DNA of 64,000 bases from Ilyonectria destructans (taxonomy: Eukaryota; Ascomycota; Sordariomycetes; Hypocreales; Nectriaceae): NCBI GenBank assembly GCA_020740775.1, contig JAHEWK010000023.1, positions 248,001-312,000 on the forward strand, read 5' to 3'. The notes under the pieces were generated by a model, which was not told the DNA's origin, searched no databases, and saw only the letters and a program-made list of their open reading frames with translations. Shown one piece after another: positions 22,881 to 33,417 of the stretch (positions are counted from its first letter, which is position 1; each line of letters starts with the position of its first letter). Made by a program: the position numbers and the translations under genes.

Positions 22881-23269
22881 CGGGCTCCAGCGTTGCAGGA
22901 AAACTATTATCGTATCCACTTCCTTACACCACCAGGTGGGGTGTTTAGCAGGGAGGCTCAAAATACCATTTAGGTCCTTCTTTGAGGACCATGTCGTCAT
23001 CAGGGACCCGAAAACAGCTAGGTTCCTTGGTTTAAACATATTGAAACCCCGGCTGCCTAAGCTAACTGGTCTAAGACCTACTTCGTACACTCAGTGGAAT
23101 CTTCGATACCCCACTTAGCCAAACCCCCCTAGCCCCGACAAGACAGCTCTGGGCTGTTATGTGGCCTTTCATGAGGACCAGGAAAGGCAACTTGAACTGT
23201 ATTTGTTCCATTCAGTTCGTATACTCCCGTCACTCGTTGGGCATGAACATGGCAGCACTACGGCCGACA
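22881..23269. other. Intergenic, no supported gene
   Basis: 3' flanks of the convergent RING remnant and bZIP gene. Nothing else seen. Confidence 0.4.
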
Positions 23270-24433
23270 TCAGTGAAACCCCCATTGTGATTCCCAAACC
23301 ATTCCAACCACCGGCTGGGGCTGTGGCCCTGAGCTACCAAAAACTCCCTGGTCGCATCTGGACAGGGAAGGCACATTTGAAATGGATTGGCTTGGCACCG
23401 GGAGTGGTTCTTTTTGGAACGGCTCTAATACCATATCAAACAAATCACCTCCGACCTCCCACGACCTTGAGTCTTGCTGAAAAGGGTCAGTCCATGTTGG
23501 CGGGGCACTTTCCATCTCAGGCGTTTGGATGCTCAAGGAATCTGTTCCACCTGTTCTGCTGCCGCTTGAGCCCCTGTGGTGTGGAGGTGTGAGTCCGTCA
23601 GGGAGTTGAAAGGCCGAAGAGCAAGATAAGAGGCCATCGACGGACTTTCTCGCTTCGTTTGCAATGTATTTCTGGATGAGAACGCAGTTGCAATCAGTAT
23701 GCCGCAAGAGCTGGGTCTTCAAGTGGTAGATCTCGGCAGTCAGCTGGTCGAAATAGGTTGAGAGGTATCGGTTCTGATCCTCCACGGCCTGCTCATGGGA
23801 GGCGAGTGCTGACGCTTCATCCCGTTTGCGCAGACGACACTTAGTAGCAGCGATTCTATTGCGTTCGAGGATGCGCCGTCGCCGGGGGTCCCTCGGAAGA
23901 TCCTCGTCGTCATTGCTCTCCCCCTTTTGCTTTCGACGCGCCTTTGCAGGCTCTTTAGGTTCGACTTTAGGTTTCCGGCCTCGTTTTCTTAGTTTCGGTA
24001 CATCCGAAACGAGTGCGGAGGCAGCGGTTTCTGACAGGCTTGAACTTTTTTGCGATTTCCGTCGGTTTCGGGGTCGGCGGGGCGGTTTCTTTTCACGTTC
24101 TACGGTCGGCAATACTGTCTGGGAGGGTTCATACTCCTCGGGGATCTTGGCTGCCATGACATATTGGGGTGGAGGTTGGGGAAACCCGAGACCGACCTCT
24201 GTCGAGATCGGGGAGGTGCCGATTGCTTCGTCAAAGAACGAGCCCTCGGTGACTTGGTTCATCGCTTGTTGATAGGCCATGTGGCTTCGAGATGCGGGGG
24301 AAGATATGCTGATGCGATAAGGTGGAGGGGTCATCAGGCATCCCGCCGCTGGTGTCGAGGCGATCCCGTCGAAGTATTGGCCAAACGCAAAATCTCCCGC
24401 CATCTGAGGGTAAGAATGGACGAAGGCTGCCAT
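23270..24433 (-). CDS. ATF/CREB-type bZIP transcription factor
   Basis: A single-exon frame of 387 aa if it starts at 24433 (MAAFVHSYPQMAGDF). The frame stays open to a further ATG at 24835, but that extension is low-complexity and unlike a conserved N-terminus. The middle has a strongly basic, AT-hook-like region (LRKRGRKPKVEPKEPAKARR). The bZIP basic region NRIAATKCRLRKRDEASAL follows, then a leucine zipper through YLSTYFDQLTAEIYHLKTQL and the end HTDCNCVLIQKYIANEA. The NxxAAxxCRxRK signature and this zipper end are typical of fungal Atf1/Aft1-like regulators of stress and secondary metabolism. These bind CRE-like sites as dimers in the nucleus. The tail is Ser/Pro/Gln-rich. A truncated relative lies at 21957-22193. 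Confidence 0.85.
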   Translation of the reverse strand: MAAFVHSYPQMAGDFAFGQYFDGIASTPAAGCLMTPPPYRISISSPASRSHMAYQQAMNQVTEGSFFDEAIGTSPISTEVGLGFPQPPPQYVMAAKIPEEYEPSQTVLPTVEREKKPPRRPRNRRKSQKSSSLSETAASALVSDVPKLRKRGRKPKVEPKEPAKARRKQKGESNDDEDLPRDPRRRRILERNRIAATKCRLRKRDEASALASHEQAVEDQNRYLSTYFDQLTAEIYHLKTQLLRHTDCNCVLIQKYIANEARKSVDGLLSCSSAFQLPDGLTPPHHRGSSGSRTGGTDSLSIQTPEMESAPPTWTDPFQQDSRSWEVGGDLFDMVLEPFQKEPLPVPSQSISNVPSLSRCDQGVFGSSGPQPQPVVGMVWESQWGFH

Positions 24434-26432
24434 CGAAGATCTTGCTGCACAGATGGTGATCGTTCTTCGGTTTCGATTTATGCTATCCCGGGGTTGGGTG
24501 GGCAGGTGATTACGAGGCCGACTAGTTGGGGGCTGGTTTGCCAACGAAGACAACACGCAGGGCTGTAACGCTTCCTGGTATTGCTTATTCGTTTGCTGGA
24601 CGGCAGCTGAGTGAGCCAGTTGTGTCTGGACCAGGCAGAGCTGAGAGGAGGTTGGGGAGAGGAGCAGGTCTGAAAGTGGATTTGACGGGTTAAGGAGTGG
24701 GCCGGCTTGGTAATTGACAAGCAGAAATTCATGGGCAGGGTTTTGAAGGAGGGGAATCCAAGCGAATGAGGTGATCGCGGGAGGATTGAGGGCGACGGGA
24801 CAATCAAATATGCATGGCATCTCGCAAGCCACCAACTGCCAAGGTCCTTGGCTCTCAAGTTATTAGAGCCTTGCCACCCCCCCAGCAAGCCCAGGACGGC
24901 ACACCCACATGCTATGTGCTGCAGGACGCCAGGAGGGAAAATAGACTTTTCCTATGAAAAGCTCGAGATTCAGACATCATTCTGCAAGGCGATGGGGTCA
25001 ACAAGCCCTCAAGTCTGAGTTCACGGAATTCCGATTGGGCCACCCTAGCGGAATTGCTCCGGTTGCATTGCAATTTCGAAACCCTGACGTCCCAGTGCAG
25101 CTCGCGCAGCCATGCCCATACATGGCAGCAAAGGGCAACAACATGATAAACGAGGGTCTAAGCGCCGCGGTATCTCCTTGCGCTTCGGGGAGCCTTATCG
25201 GGCACAAGAGCTCCAGATACATCATACAATTCATACAATGGGGCCGCGGGGAGAGGGGTTGCAGATCAAGAGGGGAATAGCTCTGTCCAAGGCGCATGGG
25301 CCTTTGTCAACAGCTCCACCCCCTCCCACAGGCAGACGAACAGGTGCCCACACTCGGCGTTCCATTGGGGAGAGAATACCGGGCCCCCTCCGCGCTAATT
25401 TCACACGTTCGAATGACGTATGAGGGAATAGCATGGGCAGAGAGAAGGCAGAGAATTTAAGAAGTTATGTGGACCTGATGTAACGGGAAATTCCGCTCAC
25501 GCAGCCCAACTGTGTCACCCCACCACAGGTCCCCGACTCCGCCATGACCTGCGACTCGACGGCTACTAACGGCCCGTACGTAGCCTTACCCACACACCCT
25601 CTCCATCTCAGTCCGTCGCAGATGGCTCACCCCCTCCCTGGTCCCGTAACCCCGTCACCATCTTCCACCCCCTTTTCGATCCACAGAATCCACAGAGTTC
25701 ACTCTATGTCGACATTATTTGCGTTGCCTCGTCGTCCGTCCCAAACCGTTAACTTGAATTTTGCACACATTTCCAATCCCAGCCAGAAAGCTAGATGGGA
25801 CTATCCTTGTTCACCCACACCATCTCAAACCGATCAGAGAGGTCAATACATCCTGGCGCATCCATACAGGACATTCTGACCGAAGCCTCTGGAGACCTTG
25901 ATGACCTTTGCACCGTCTTGGTACCGCGGACGCTATCTGGGTGCCGTGGGCTGTCGAAATTGATTTGAGCGGCCATCATCTTATGCAGCCCACAACCCCC
26001 TGGCCCACTACTTGGTCCTACGACCCCACTTCATCGCACCAACCCTGTCACCTCAGCCATTGCGAAAGGACATCGGCCTGCCGAACACTTAACCCAGAGT
26101 CGTCACACCTTTTCTTCCCAGAGGGACAGGGAACTCCACTGCTCTCCCGCTGCCCAGCCCGCTTCAAAAGGCGAATTGACGCAGGTCAATTCACACCCAG
26201 ACACTTAAGACTTCGCTGATCCCACCTTTGCCCTGACAAAACTCTCCATATTTCTCCAAACCAAATCGATCATCTGGTCTTTGATCTGTGTGACCGACTT
26301 GGCTTTTTCTCTAGTCGGGATCCCGCATCTGATCAACAAACCTTTTTTCCCCAATACAATCATCAAACGATCTATGCTCACTCGGTCACTCATCTCATCC
26401 TCAACTTTACATAGTCTTGTTCACACGCCAAC
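24434..26432. promoter_or_regulatory. Divergent intergenic region between bZIP and C2H2 genes
   Basis: About 2 kb between two divergent regulator genes. No domain-bearing frame is seen. The right end (26.2-26.43 kb) is pyrimidine-rich and leads to the ATG of the C2H2 gene, so it probably holds its promoter and 5' untranslated region. Confidence 0.45.
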
Positions 26433-27724
26433 ATGACCATGACTCTCGACACGGCACAGCAGCGGTTTGGGCCTTCGTTGAACTATGACTATTCGGCACC
26501 TGCACAACCTCCCGCTTTCTCAAACCCATGGTCCTCGACACCGTCACCGCCTCAACCCGCCCCGCCGGGTGGCGGTCTCTTCGTCGGCAACCATCAGGCT
26601 CTCAATCCCAATATGATGGCCGGCAAGCCGCCGCATAGCTGCCGCGCCAGCACCAGCAGTGCCTCGTCTATTGCATCGCACGGCTCAATGCCTGTCACCA
26701 ACACTTCCGCAGGTAGCCTCAGCCCTACTCCTTCAATGGCTGGTATCTACGAGCATCAGGACTTACTCAATGTGCCCCCAAGATCTCCTCAGCACCAGCC
26801 GCATGCAAACTACATCAGCCGCATACGGGGACGCGACGTACACAACGTCGGCTTCCCCAGTCAACGCCCATTTCGCACCTACTTCTGTTGCCCCTTACGA
26901 GGCCATGGGTTACGCCCCCGCCCCCGTTCGGCCACCACACTTCACACTCGCCCCTGATGCAGACCATGCCAGGCGGTTCTCTCAGCAGTCAGTACCACCC
27001 AGTGTTCATCGAGAGTTGCTCGAGAACCCTACAGACACCAGATTTCGTCTCATGAGCCAGATAGCTGACACTCAACTTAGTAGTCTCCCACATGATGACC
27101 GAAGGAGCTTCGCGGATGCTCTTGATGCAAGCCACGGCATGCTAGCCATGAGCCAAGAAACGCCCAGGAACATCTATGGTGCCCGGAGCGACAGGTCTTC
27201 TGTGGATTCATACCGTTTTCCTTCCACTCACTCCACCAGTTCCTCCATCACCTCCACTGGTAACTTCAGCTCACACTATGGCGACTCGGTCTCCGATTAC
27301 TCAACTGCTGGTTCAGACATCGAATCCGTCAACTCGCGGGTCCTCCCTCGACCCCAGGGGTTGATGGCTTCCCAGATCCGCCCAGTCCCCCAGTCAATAA
27401 TGAGACAGTTCAGTTCCAAAGTCTCCTCCAGCACCCAGAAGAAGCACAAGTGCAAGCTGTGCGACAATCGATTTGCTCGACCGAGTTCCCTGCAGACTCA
27501 CATGTACAGCCATACTGGCGAGAAGCGTACGTACCCGTATCTCTGACGGAATGTTTTGTGTGGCGTGGCCGAGAATTCCTGCTAAAGTTCTACTAGCCTT
27601 TGCTTGTGAGGTTGAGGGCTGTGGCCGACACTTTTCGATCGTCTCCAACCTTCGACGACACAGGAAGGTTCACCGTGGCGAAGCGCGTTCGGAAGCTGGG
27701 TCTGAGGACCACCACTCTAACTAA
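26433..27724 (+). pseudogene. C2H2 zinc-finger regulator with one frameshift
   Basis: The N-terminal part (26433 to about 26815) is Ser/Pro/Gln-rich and ends IYEHQDLLNVPPRSPQHQPH. The continuing protein is in another frame: SAAYGDATYTTSASPVNAHF onward. One extra base (or two missing) lies near 26805-26820. No suitable GT-AG intron restores the frame: a 50-nt candidate at 26746-26795 gives the third frame. After about 200 further residues come two C2H2 fingers: CKLCDNRFARPSSLQTHMYSH, then across an intron 27527-27596 (70 nt) CEVEGCGRHFSIVSNLRRH. Two C-terminal fingers with TGEKPF linker resemble the fungal FlbC-type family of developmental regulators. I hold the name loosely. Apart from the shift the gene looks intact, so a sequencing error is a real alternative. 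Confidence 0.75.
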
Positions 27725-29728
27725 TTGCTCACGCGACACGATTATATTCAAAGTCGCTGAACGGCCCAGCTTCACGATGCTGCTCCGTTGTCATCAAATT
27801 TATTATACTTTACGAACACACGCCCAAGTACAGCACTCGCTCATCATCACAAACGTTGGTGTCACGACGAATCGCGGTTTAGCAACGAGTTCTTCGGACA
27901 CCCTACTGGATTTATTCAAAGTGTTTTTTGTTTTATCACTTGGAAATATTACTACATCACGGCAAGCGCGGTATAGAGAAACGGACCACAAAAGGCTGGC
28001 GGCGGAGGGGATTCCGACTGGCTAGGACGGGGGAAGGTAACGGCGGTGTATATCATTCGAGTCGATCGTTTCGACGGGAGGGTGACTCCTTTTTGCAGTC
28101 TCCTCCCCAACACCATCTAGTGGGAACTTGTTTATTTGGGGGGTGTCTCTCGGACGGGCCTAGGCGGAGTGCTGGACCTAACTATCGATACCCTTCGCAT
28201 TCAGCGTTTGGGGAGTCAGTTGTCTTTTTATTTTTCCCAGGACAGGACACGCATGTCCTGATATCTACGTTTCGAAGCGATCGCTTTCTGACTCGCTATT
28301 AAACGATTCAGTAGCAACCTCTTGCCCCTCTTGCTGTCCTCTTTTCAGCTACAAGCGACAGCGGCAGCAAACCCGACGTAATCGCATGATTGAAGTCGAG
28401 CGTTCCGGTAGAGCAACAAGACCATGCTCATCTTCCACACATTATGTTATTGGATGCGGCCCTCGACCTTATGCAGAACGATTCCGTAAAGGAGACCCAC
28501 TCATGATTCTGTAAGCCCAGCCATGCTTGCCCCCGACGGTATGTACTGCTTCCGAGGAAAGCCAGTCTTTTCGTCCACTTCTTGCCATCGTCCAAATGTG
28601 TCCCATGACCATACCTGTCCCAAGACCGCACCTGTCCCAAGACGCAAAGGTCGTATTTGAACTGCACAATATTCATACTAGTTTCAGAGTAACGGGCATG
28701 ATGCGATTTCTAGACTGGGCTAGAGTGATGGCGCAAGTAATAATAAGTCACACAAAGCTCTGCGCCAACAACTTCAAAAGTTCACAAATGATGCAACCGA
28801 CATGGGTATTTGTCGGATTCTTGAGCCAGTGGCAGAGACATTGTTGCAATGCCACAAGTTGAGGGAGCTGCACTGGAGGATGATTGCCAAAACTCTATGA
28901 GATTTTTGGCGCAGAAGGCGACCGCTCCTAATATGGGAATTGTGCGGTGAAGTATAATGTACAGCAACCAGATAGTTTAGCAAATCACGATGTTGAGCCA
29001 TCTTCAGTAGCGATTTCTGTGAGCCTCCTCAATGCAAGAAAGAAGGGTTGAAACTCGAGCATCTGGGATATCTGCGGAGCCATGTCTGACGTATTCACGG
29101 GTTTGGCGCAGACGTGCAACCCTTGCCGGTCGCAGGCGTTGGCGTTCGTAAATCTTGGGCGGAGTTCGCAAACCAGGGCGTAAACCAGGGGGGGGGTTTT
29201 CCTCCTCAGCACATTCCGGCGGCATTGCATATTATGGAAGTATATAGTTATGTGATTTTTGTCTGTGGGGCTTGTTCCCTGGCAGCCATTGGCTCTGCTT
29301 CAAGTCAAAAAAGATTAAACGAATCGGGCTTTCCCTTCGGCGGGGGTGGTAATTATTCCTTCCATTAAATCAACTTTGGTTGTTCTTGAATTCATTACGG
29401 TCTATTCACGTTTCGTCATCCTCGTCCCTCCTCTAAGCTCGATGGACACATCGTTGAATCGGATGTAGGCGGAGAGGGCGAGTTAACCCGGATCTGCTGA
29501 AAGCTTGTAGCGCTGATTTAGCTACACTCGCTGTAGTGATAATCGCATGTGCTTGCAGAGAAATATGGTCTAGAGCCAATCCACAAAAAAAAAAAAAGTT
29601 GTTTGCATTGACATGGGAGAATGCATCGTATGACTGTGCCCTCTATTCTCAGCATAAACTTTTTTGTTCTCACTATTTGTTGTATCTGGTCCACATCCCC
29701 GCTAACAGCGTGGTATTAGTGACACTAG

Positions 29729-29757
29729 GGTTGTTGTTGTTGTTGTTGTTGTTGTTG
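29729..29757. repeat. (GTT)n microsatellite
   Basis: Nine or more uninterrupted TTG/GTT triplets in a noncoding stretch. They follow about 130 bp after a run of about 13 A, so they could mark the tail of an old retroelement. Confidence 0.9.
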
Positions 29758-30331
29758 ATTAATTACCGTCATGAAGACATCTACTTGAGATATCTACAGA
29801 ATCCCCAAAGGGGCAAGATGACGTGCTAGGCTGGTGTCAACAGCTGAAGAAACCTAAGTACAGTAACCCGGGGCCGGAGCTATAGGCCATAAGGCCCGTA
29901 GCTCGGACCTGCAGTCCGCATCCCGTATAATCCACATACGAGCTGAGATTGCAATCCTTCTTCCTCTTCCATCTAGCAATTAAGAGGCCCTATTTGACCT
30001 ATTATTTCGAGCCCGATATCCGTCAGCGGATTTTCAGGGCGGGTGTCAGCATACCCATATTTATTAACCAGCTTGGAATTCTCCAGTATTCCTATTCCTG
30101 CCTGCCGGCATTCAAAACCTCCAGAAATCGAGATCCGTATGATAGGAATAACTGCAGATGGGAAAACCTCGCGGGAACTCAGAGGGAAAAACCACTGCAG
30201 CTAGCATCCATTGATCAGGGCCATCAAGCCAGAACCCTGATGCCTACAAGTAGCCCGATTCTGTGACCTCTTGTAGACCTGGATTCACAGCCAAGATCCA
30301 TAGATCGAGGCATCTAAGACCCAGAGGTCAT

Positions 30332-30575
30332 AGTAGCCTTAGCCCAGAGGCCAAGGCAGGTGCTAAGACGCGGTGGCCTTATGCACCTACGTGCCGAGAC
30401 ACAGAGGTCAGGGCAGCTTAGGCCCAGAGGTCTAAGCAGGTAGGGTAGTAAGACGCGGTGGCCTTACACACCTAGGTGCCGAGGTCCGGAGGCCAAGGCA
30501 GCTCAGGCCCAGAGGCCCAAGCAGGTACTAAGACTAAGATATAGCCTTATATACCTAAGTGCCGAGTCGTAGAGA
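30332..30575. repeat. Tandem repeat, about 83-bp unit, three copies
   Basis: Three diverged copies of a unit with the order TTAGGCCCAGAGGTCTAAG, CAGGT..TAAGACGCGGTGGCC, ACCTAGGTGCCGAG and GAGGCCAAGGCAG. The third copy is richer in A/T at several C/G positions. It is noncoding in all frames. Confidence 0.75.
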
Positions 30576-30859
30576 TCAGGGCAGAGGTCGACGCCCACCT
30601 AGATTGAAGCTGGTGTCGTGACTGCTGTTGGCTGGCTGCGGTAGCTATACCTGCTGCGAGGTCTGAACCAGCATTACAGCATGTATAAGAGCCACAGCGG
30701 TGTCGTTTGGCCCCCGCAAGCCGTGCTGTGGGTCTGCTGCTATCTTAGCTGCCCAGCTGGTCAGGGCAGCAGGCTCCGATCGTGGCCGGAGCCCTTGGGC
30801 TGTGGCCGTGGCTGCTGCGTAAAGGAAGTCAACTCTCTCAATCCTTCCTTTATTGCGGT

Positions 30860-30882
30860 GTTAGTGCCCGAAGGGCACTAAC
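30860..30882. repeat. Perfect hairpin, 10-bp stem and GAA loop
   Basis: GTTAGTGCCC is followed by GAA and the exact reverse complement of the arm. Eleven bases after the hairpin the sequence reads CTAA, an arrangement like a Helitron 3' end. The next base is A, not T, and no 5' end was identified. Confidence 0.6.
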
Positions 30883-31402
30883 TGCTGTAGCAGCTAAATT
30901 TTGGTGGGCCTGCAAAATTTTCCACACTAGTGCTAACAGCCGCTAGTCAGGAAGAATTTTTACAGGAGAGAGTTGACACTAGGGTTGTAATCATGGGAAA
31001 TGTGCTTTTCAATTTGGGTTACCCAAATCAGATCCAGATGAGCAGCACTCGTTCAAGCCTCCCAGCGGTCTTCATTAATGAGTCCAATCAGAACACATCT
31101 TTAAAAATAGAAAAGCGGCGAGCCGAAAGTCTCGAACAGACACCCCCTTTGCATCTGTTCGACTGGTTGCCGCGGTTCTTCCCTTGGAATATATTATTTA
31201 AACCGTTCCTATGGAGAAGACCCAGTGATTTCTAGGTGGACAGTCGCCAAATGGCAAAAGAGACAGGCGATCCTATATACAACCATGCGCTGACCGTACA
31301 CAGATTTGTGGCGTCGTTGAGGCCTGATGGATTGTGGTATAGTCAATCACGTTATTGCCCACCAGGAAGTTTCCGTCAGGAGTGGTGGGCGGGGTGAGGT
31401 AG

Positions 31403-32938
31403 CTATGCTAGTGTTGTAAATGGTTGAGTGCTTGACAACTGGCTCGGTGAAGGCCAGCTAGGAGCTCGATGGGCAATGGCAACCTGTTCAGCCATAAAGT
31501 CGACGAGTTTCTGAGAGACCCGGGACAAGTTTGGAGTCGAGTACTTGCGTCCCAGGGTATGGGAAGGCTGGTGAAGGTGGTGGGATAGAGTCAGCAGAGT
31601 GACGTGCTCGGTAAGATCCCACTCTCCACCTTTAACTTCAGGGCGGCCAAGTATGGCTCGAGCAAGGGTGAGAGAGGCCCGGGACATGGTCGAGGGCTTG
31701 GTGGAAACAAAGTCCCGGTGATAGAGGGCAATCTCGCAGAGATAGGTGGCCATATGCTCAACTTCCTGGTCATCACCCTCCTCTGCGACCCTCAGCTGAG
31801 AGAAAAAGTCGACAGTGGGATGGCCGATGATCCACTCAAGAGTGTTCAGGACATGCATCTCCATCTGAGTGAACATTTTGGCATCATACAGACCACAGCA
31901 CATGTTGTTGAGTTCGTGGATTTGAGGCACCCGACCTTTCTTGTCGCCATATTTGGCTGCGATGAGCAGAGAAACACACCCTACCAACTGGTAGTGTTGT
32001 TTGTAGACCACCCTCTTGGAGCAGTATCGGTCTAAAAGGTTGACTGTAAGAAACAGTGTCTCAGGAAGGAGGGCAAAGGAAGCATGAGCCTCGATCAGAA
32101 AATCGATAAGGTAAGGTCTCATGAACCACTGAATCTCTCGCTGCATGTCCATGAGACTGACCACCGGAAGAGTTTTATCCTGCCAATGGTCAGCATAATA
32201 GAAACCAAAAAAGTTATCCCAGGTTGGATATACCTCCATATACCTAATGTGCTGCATGATGTCCTCGAGATAGTCTTCGCCTGCTGATCGACAGAGTTCG
32301 CCGGCGATTACATCGTAATGATGGCGGACAATCATCTTCGCGGCATCGAGTGGGTACAATCTCGAATCATGAGGGTTATCCGACTCAACGAAGAAAGTGG
32401 CGTCGTGGTGACAGTGTGCCATGGGGGGAGTACCCTTGCAGTAGGAATGACGACCGTTGTCTCCACCGTGGAGGGAGGAGGCGGTTTGCGAGCCGGTGTT
32501 GAAGCCAAGGGCTTGGTTATTACTCGGCGTGCTCAGCCCCGATACGACGGACGACCTCGATGAGCTCAGCGAAGATGGAGTCGTAGAGAAGTGATCATTG
32601 ATCTTTTGAAAAGTTGGCTGAGGTGACAAAGGGGTTCCTTCCAGGAGATGCGGCATGACCGAACCATCTAGATCCATCGCAAATGGGTTCGGCACCTGTG
32701 GAGTACCCATCACCGAGGGTTGCTGGATGATACTCGTCCCGGCCAGCGCGGGACCATGAAATATAACATCGCTTATCCCGCTCTGGTTCGTCGTGCTGAT
32801 GGCGGACAGACTAGATTCCACCATGTTTTCGTTCCTGTGAAAGGACATCTGATGCTCGAGACTAGCCAACCATTCAAATCTACGTCGAGGGTTTGGCTTG
32901 AGGGCATCTTCTTCATGGACGGAGCAAAGGTCATGCAT
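31403..32938 (-). CDS. G1/S-specific cyclin (Cln/Puc1-like)
   Basis: Single open frame of 511 aa. The N-terminal 170 residues are Ser/Thr/Pro-rich and probably disordered. The cyclin box starts near residue 215 with the recognisable core QREIQWFMRPYLIDFLIEAH and continues LPETLFLTVNLLDRYCSKR, LVGCVSLLIAAKYGDKKG, then MEMHVLNTLEWIIGHPTVDF. This last motif is characteristic of fungal G1 cyclins. A second cyclin fold follows (YLCEIALYHRDFVSTKPSTM...LTLARAILGR). Role in the family: binds and activates the Cdk1/Cdc28 kinase at the start of the cell cycle, in the nucleus. The conserved Arg and Lys of the box (R in MRPYL, K in AAKYG) are present. The start at 32938 is the first ATG of the frame. Translation may begin at a later Met (MSFHRNENM). 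Normal host gene. Confidence 0.88.
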   Translation of the reverse strand: MHDLCSVHEEDALKPNPRRRFEWLASLEHQMSFHRNENMVESSLSAISTTNQSGISDVIFHGPALAGTSIIQQPSVMGTPQVPNPFAMDLDGSVMPHLLEGTPLSPQPTFQKINDHFSTTPSSLSSSRSSVVSGLSTPSNNQALGFNTGSQTASSLHGGDNGRHSYCKGTPPMAHCHHDATFFVESDNPHDSRLYPLDAAKMIVRHHYDVIAGELCRSAGEDYLEDIMQHIRYMEVYPTWDNFFGFYYADHWQDKTLPVVSLMDMQREIQWFMRPYLIDFLIEAHASFALLPETLFLTVNLLDRYCSKRVVYKQHYQLVGCVSLLIAAKYGDKKGRVPQIHELNNMCCGLYDAKMFTQMEMHVLNTLEWIIGHPTVDFFSQLRVAEEGDDQEVEHMATYLCEIALYHRDFVSTKPSTMSRASLTLARAILGRPEVKGGEWDLTEHVTLLTLSHHLHQPSHTLGRKYSTPNLSRVSQKLVDFMAEQVAIAHRAPSWPSPSQLSSTQPFTTLA

Positions 32939-33417
32939 TGCGGCGTGTAATGGAGAGCATTGGGGTTTATCGTCGAGCCCGGCCCGAAGAGGAGACCCTC
33001 AAATTGGAATTCGGCGTTGAAGGCCCCTAGTTTGGGGAGAATTCCAAACCTTCTTATCATCAAGTGGATGTCACAGGTCTTTTTTCGTGCGGGGTCGCCC
33101 GCCGACCCCGCAGATTACCGCAAGGCCCTTGACATCGCCCCCCAAAGTACGGATGTCAACTCCGCGACACCGTTGGGACCGAAATACTGGATGTACGAGA
33201 GTGAAAGCTATACCGTTCGATGGCGCCTATTCCGGTGATCAAATAAATGCACGTCTTTTCATATCGTAGAGTAGCTTGGCTCAGTTGCTATAGTGGGTTA
33301 AAATTTCGCCCGCCCGCAGCGCTAAGTTACTTACACATTAAAAAACAAACATTTTGCAGTAAGTCAATAAACTCCTAATTTTCAATCTACAGTAATACCT
33401 AATTACAGACTTCTATA
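32939..33417. other. 5' flank of the cyclin gene
   Basis: No supported gene. It runs from the cyclin start to the end of the decayed Crypton. Confidence 0.4.

Larger units (their letters stand above)
27725..31402. other. 3.7-kb region without supported genes
   Basis: Many short frames but no domains. It contains a poly(A) run of about 13 bases near 29585, a (GTT)n microsatellite at about 29729-29757, a tandem repeat at 30332-30575 and a perfect hairpin at 30860-30882 (listed separately). A longer imperfect inverted repeat (GAGCTATAGGCC / GGCCCGTAGCTC) lies at 29876-29907. The content suggests degenerate mobile DNA. Confidence 0.4.

Noticed and set aside
24434..24835. N-terminal extension of the bZIP protein to ATG 24835
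   Set aside because: Low-complexity sequence without conserved look; MAAFVHSYPQ at 24433 is a better start, though the extension cannot be fully excluded.
26746..26795. Possible 50-nt intron (GTATCT...CTCAG) to repair the C2H2 frame
   Set aside because: Splicing it leads to the third frame, not to the frame with SAAYGDATY and the zinc fingers.
29876..29907. tRNA gene suggested by the inverted repeat near GAGCTATAGGCC
   Set aside because: No cloverleaf, no A and B box promoter elements and no acceptor stem could be found.
30332..30575. CRISPR-like array
   Set aside because: Units are contiguous, diverged and about 83 bp without spacers, in a fungal genome.
30681..30881. 66-codon frame beginning MYKSHSGVVWPPQ
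   Set aside because: No domain, and it ends in the hairpin; probably noncoding.
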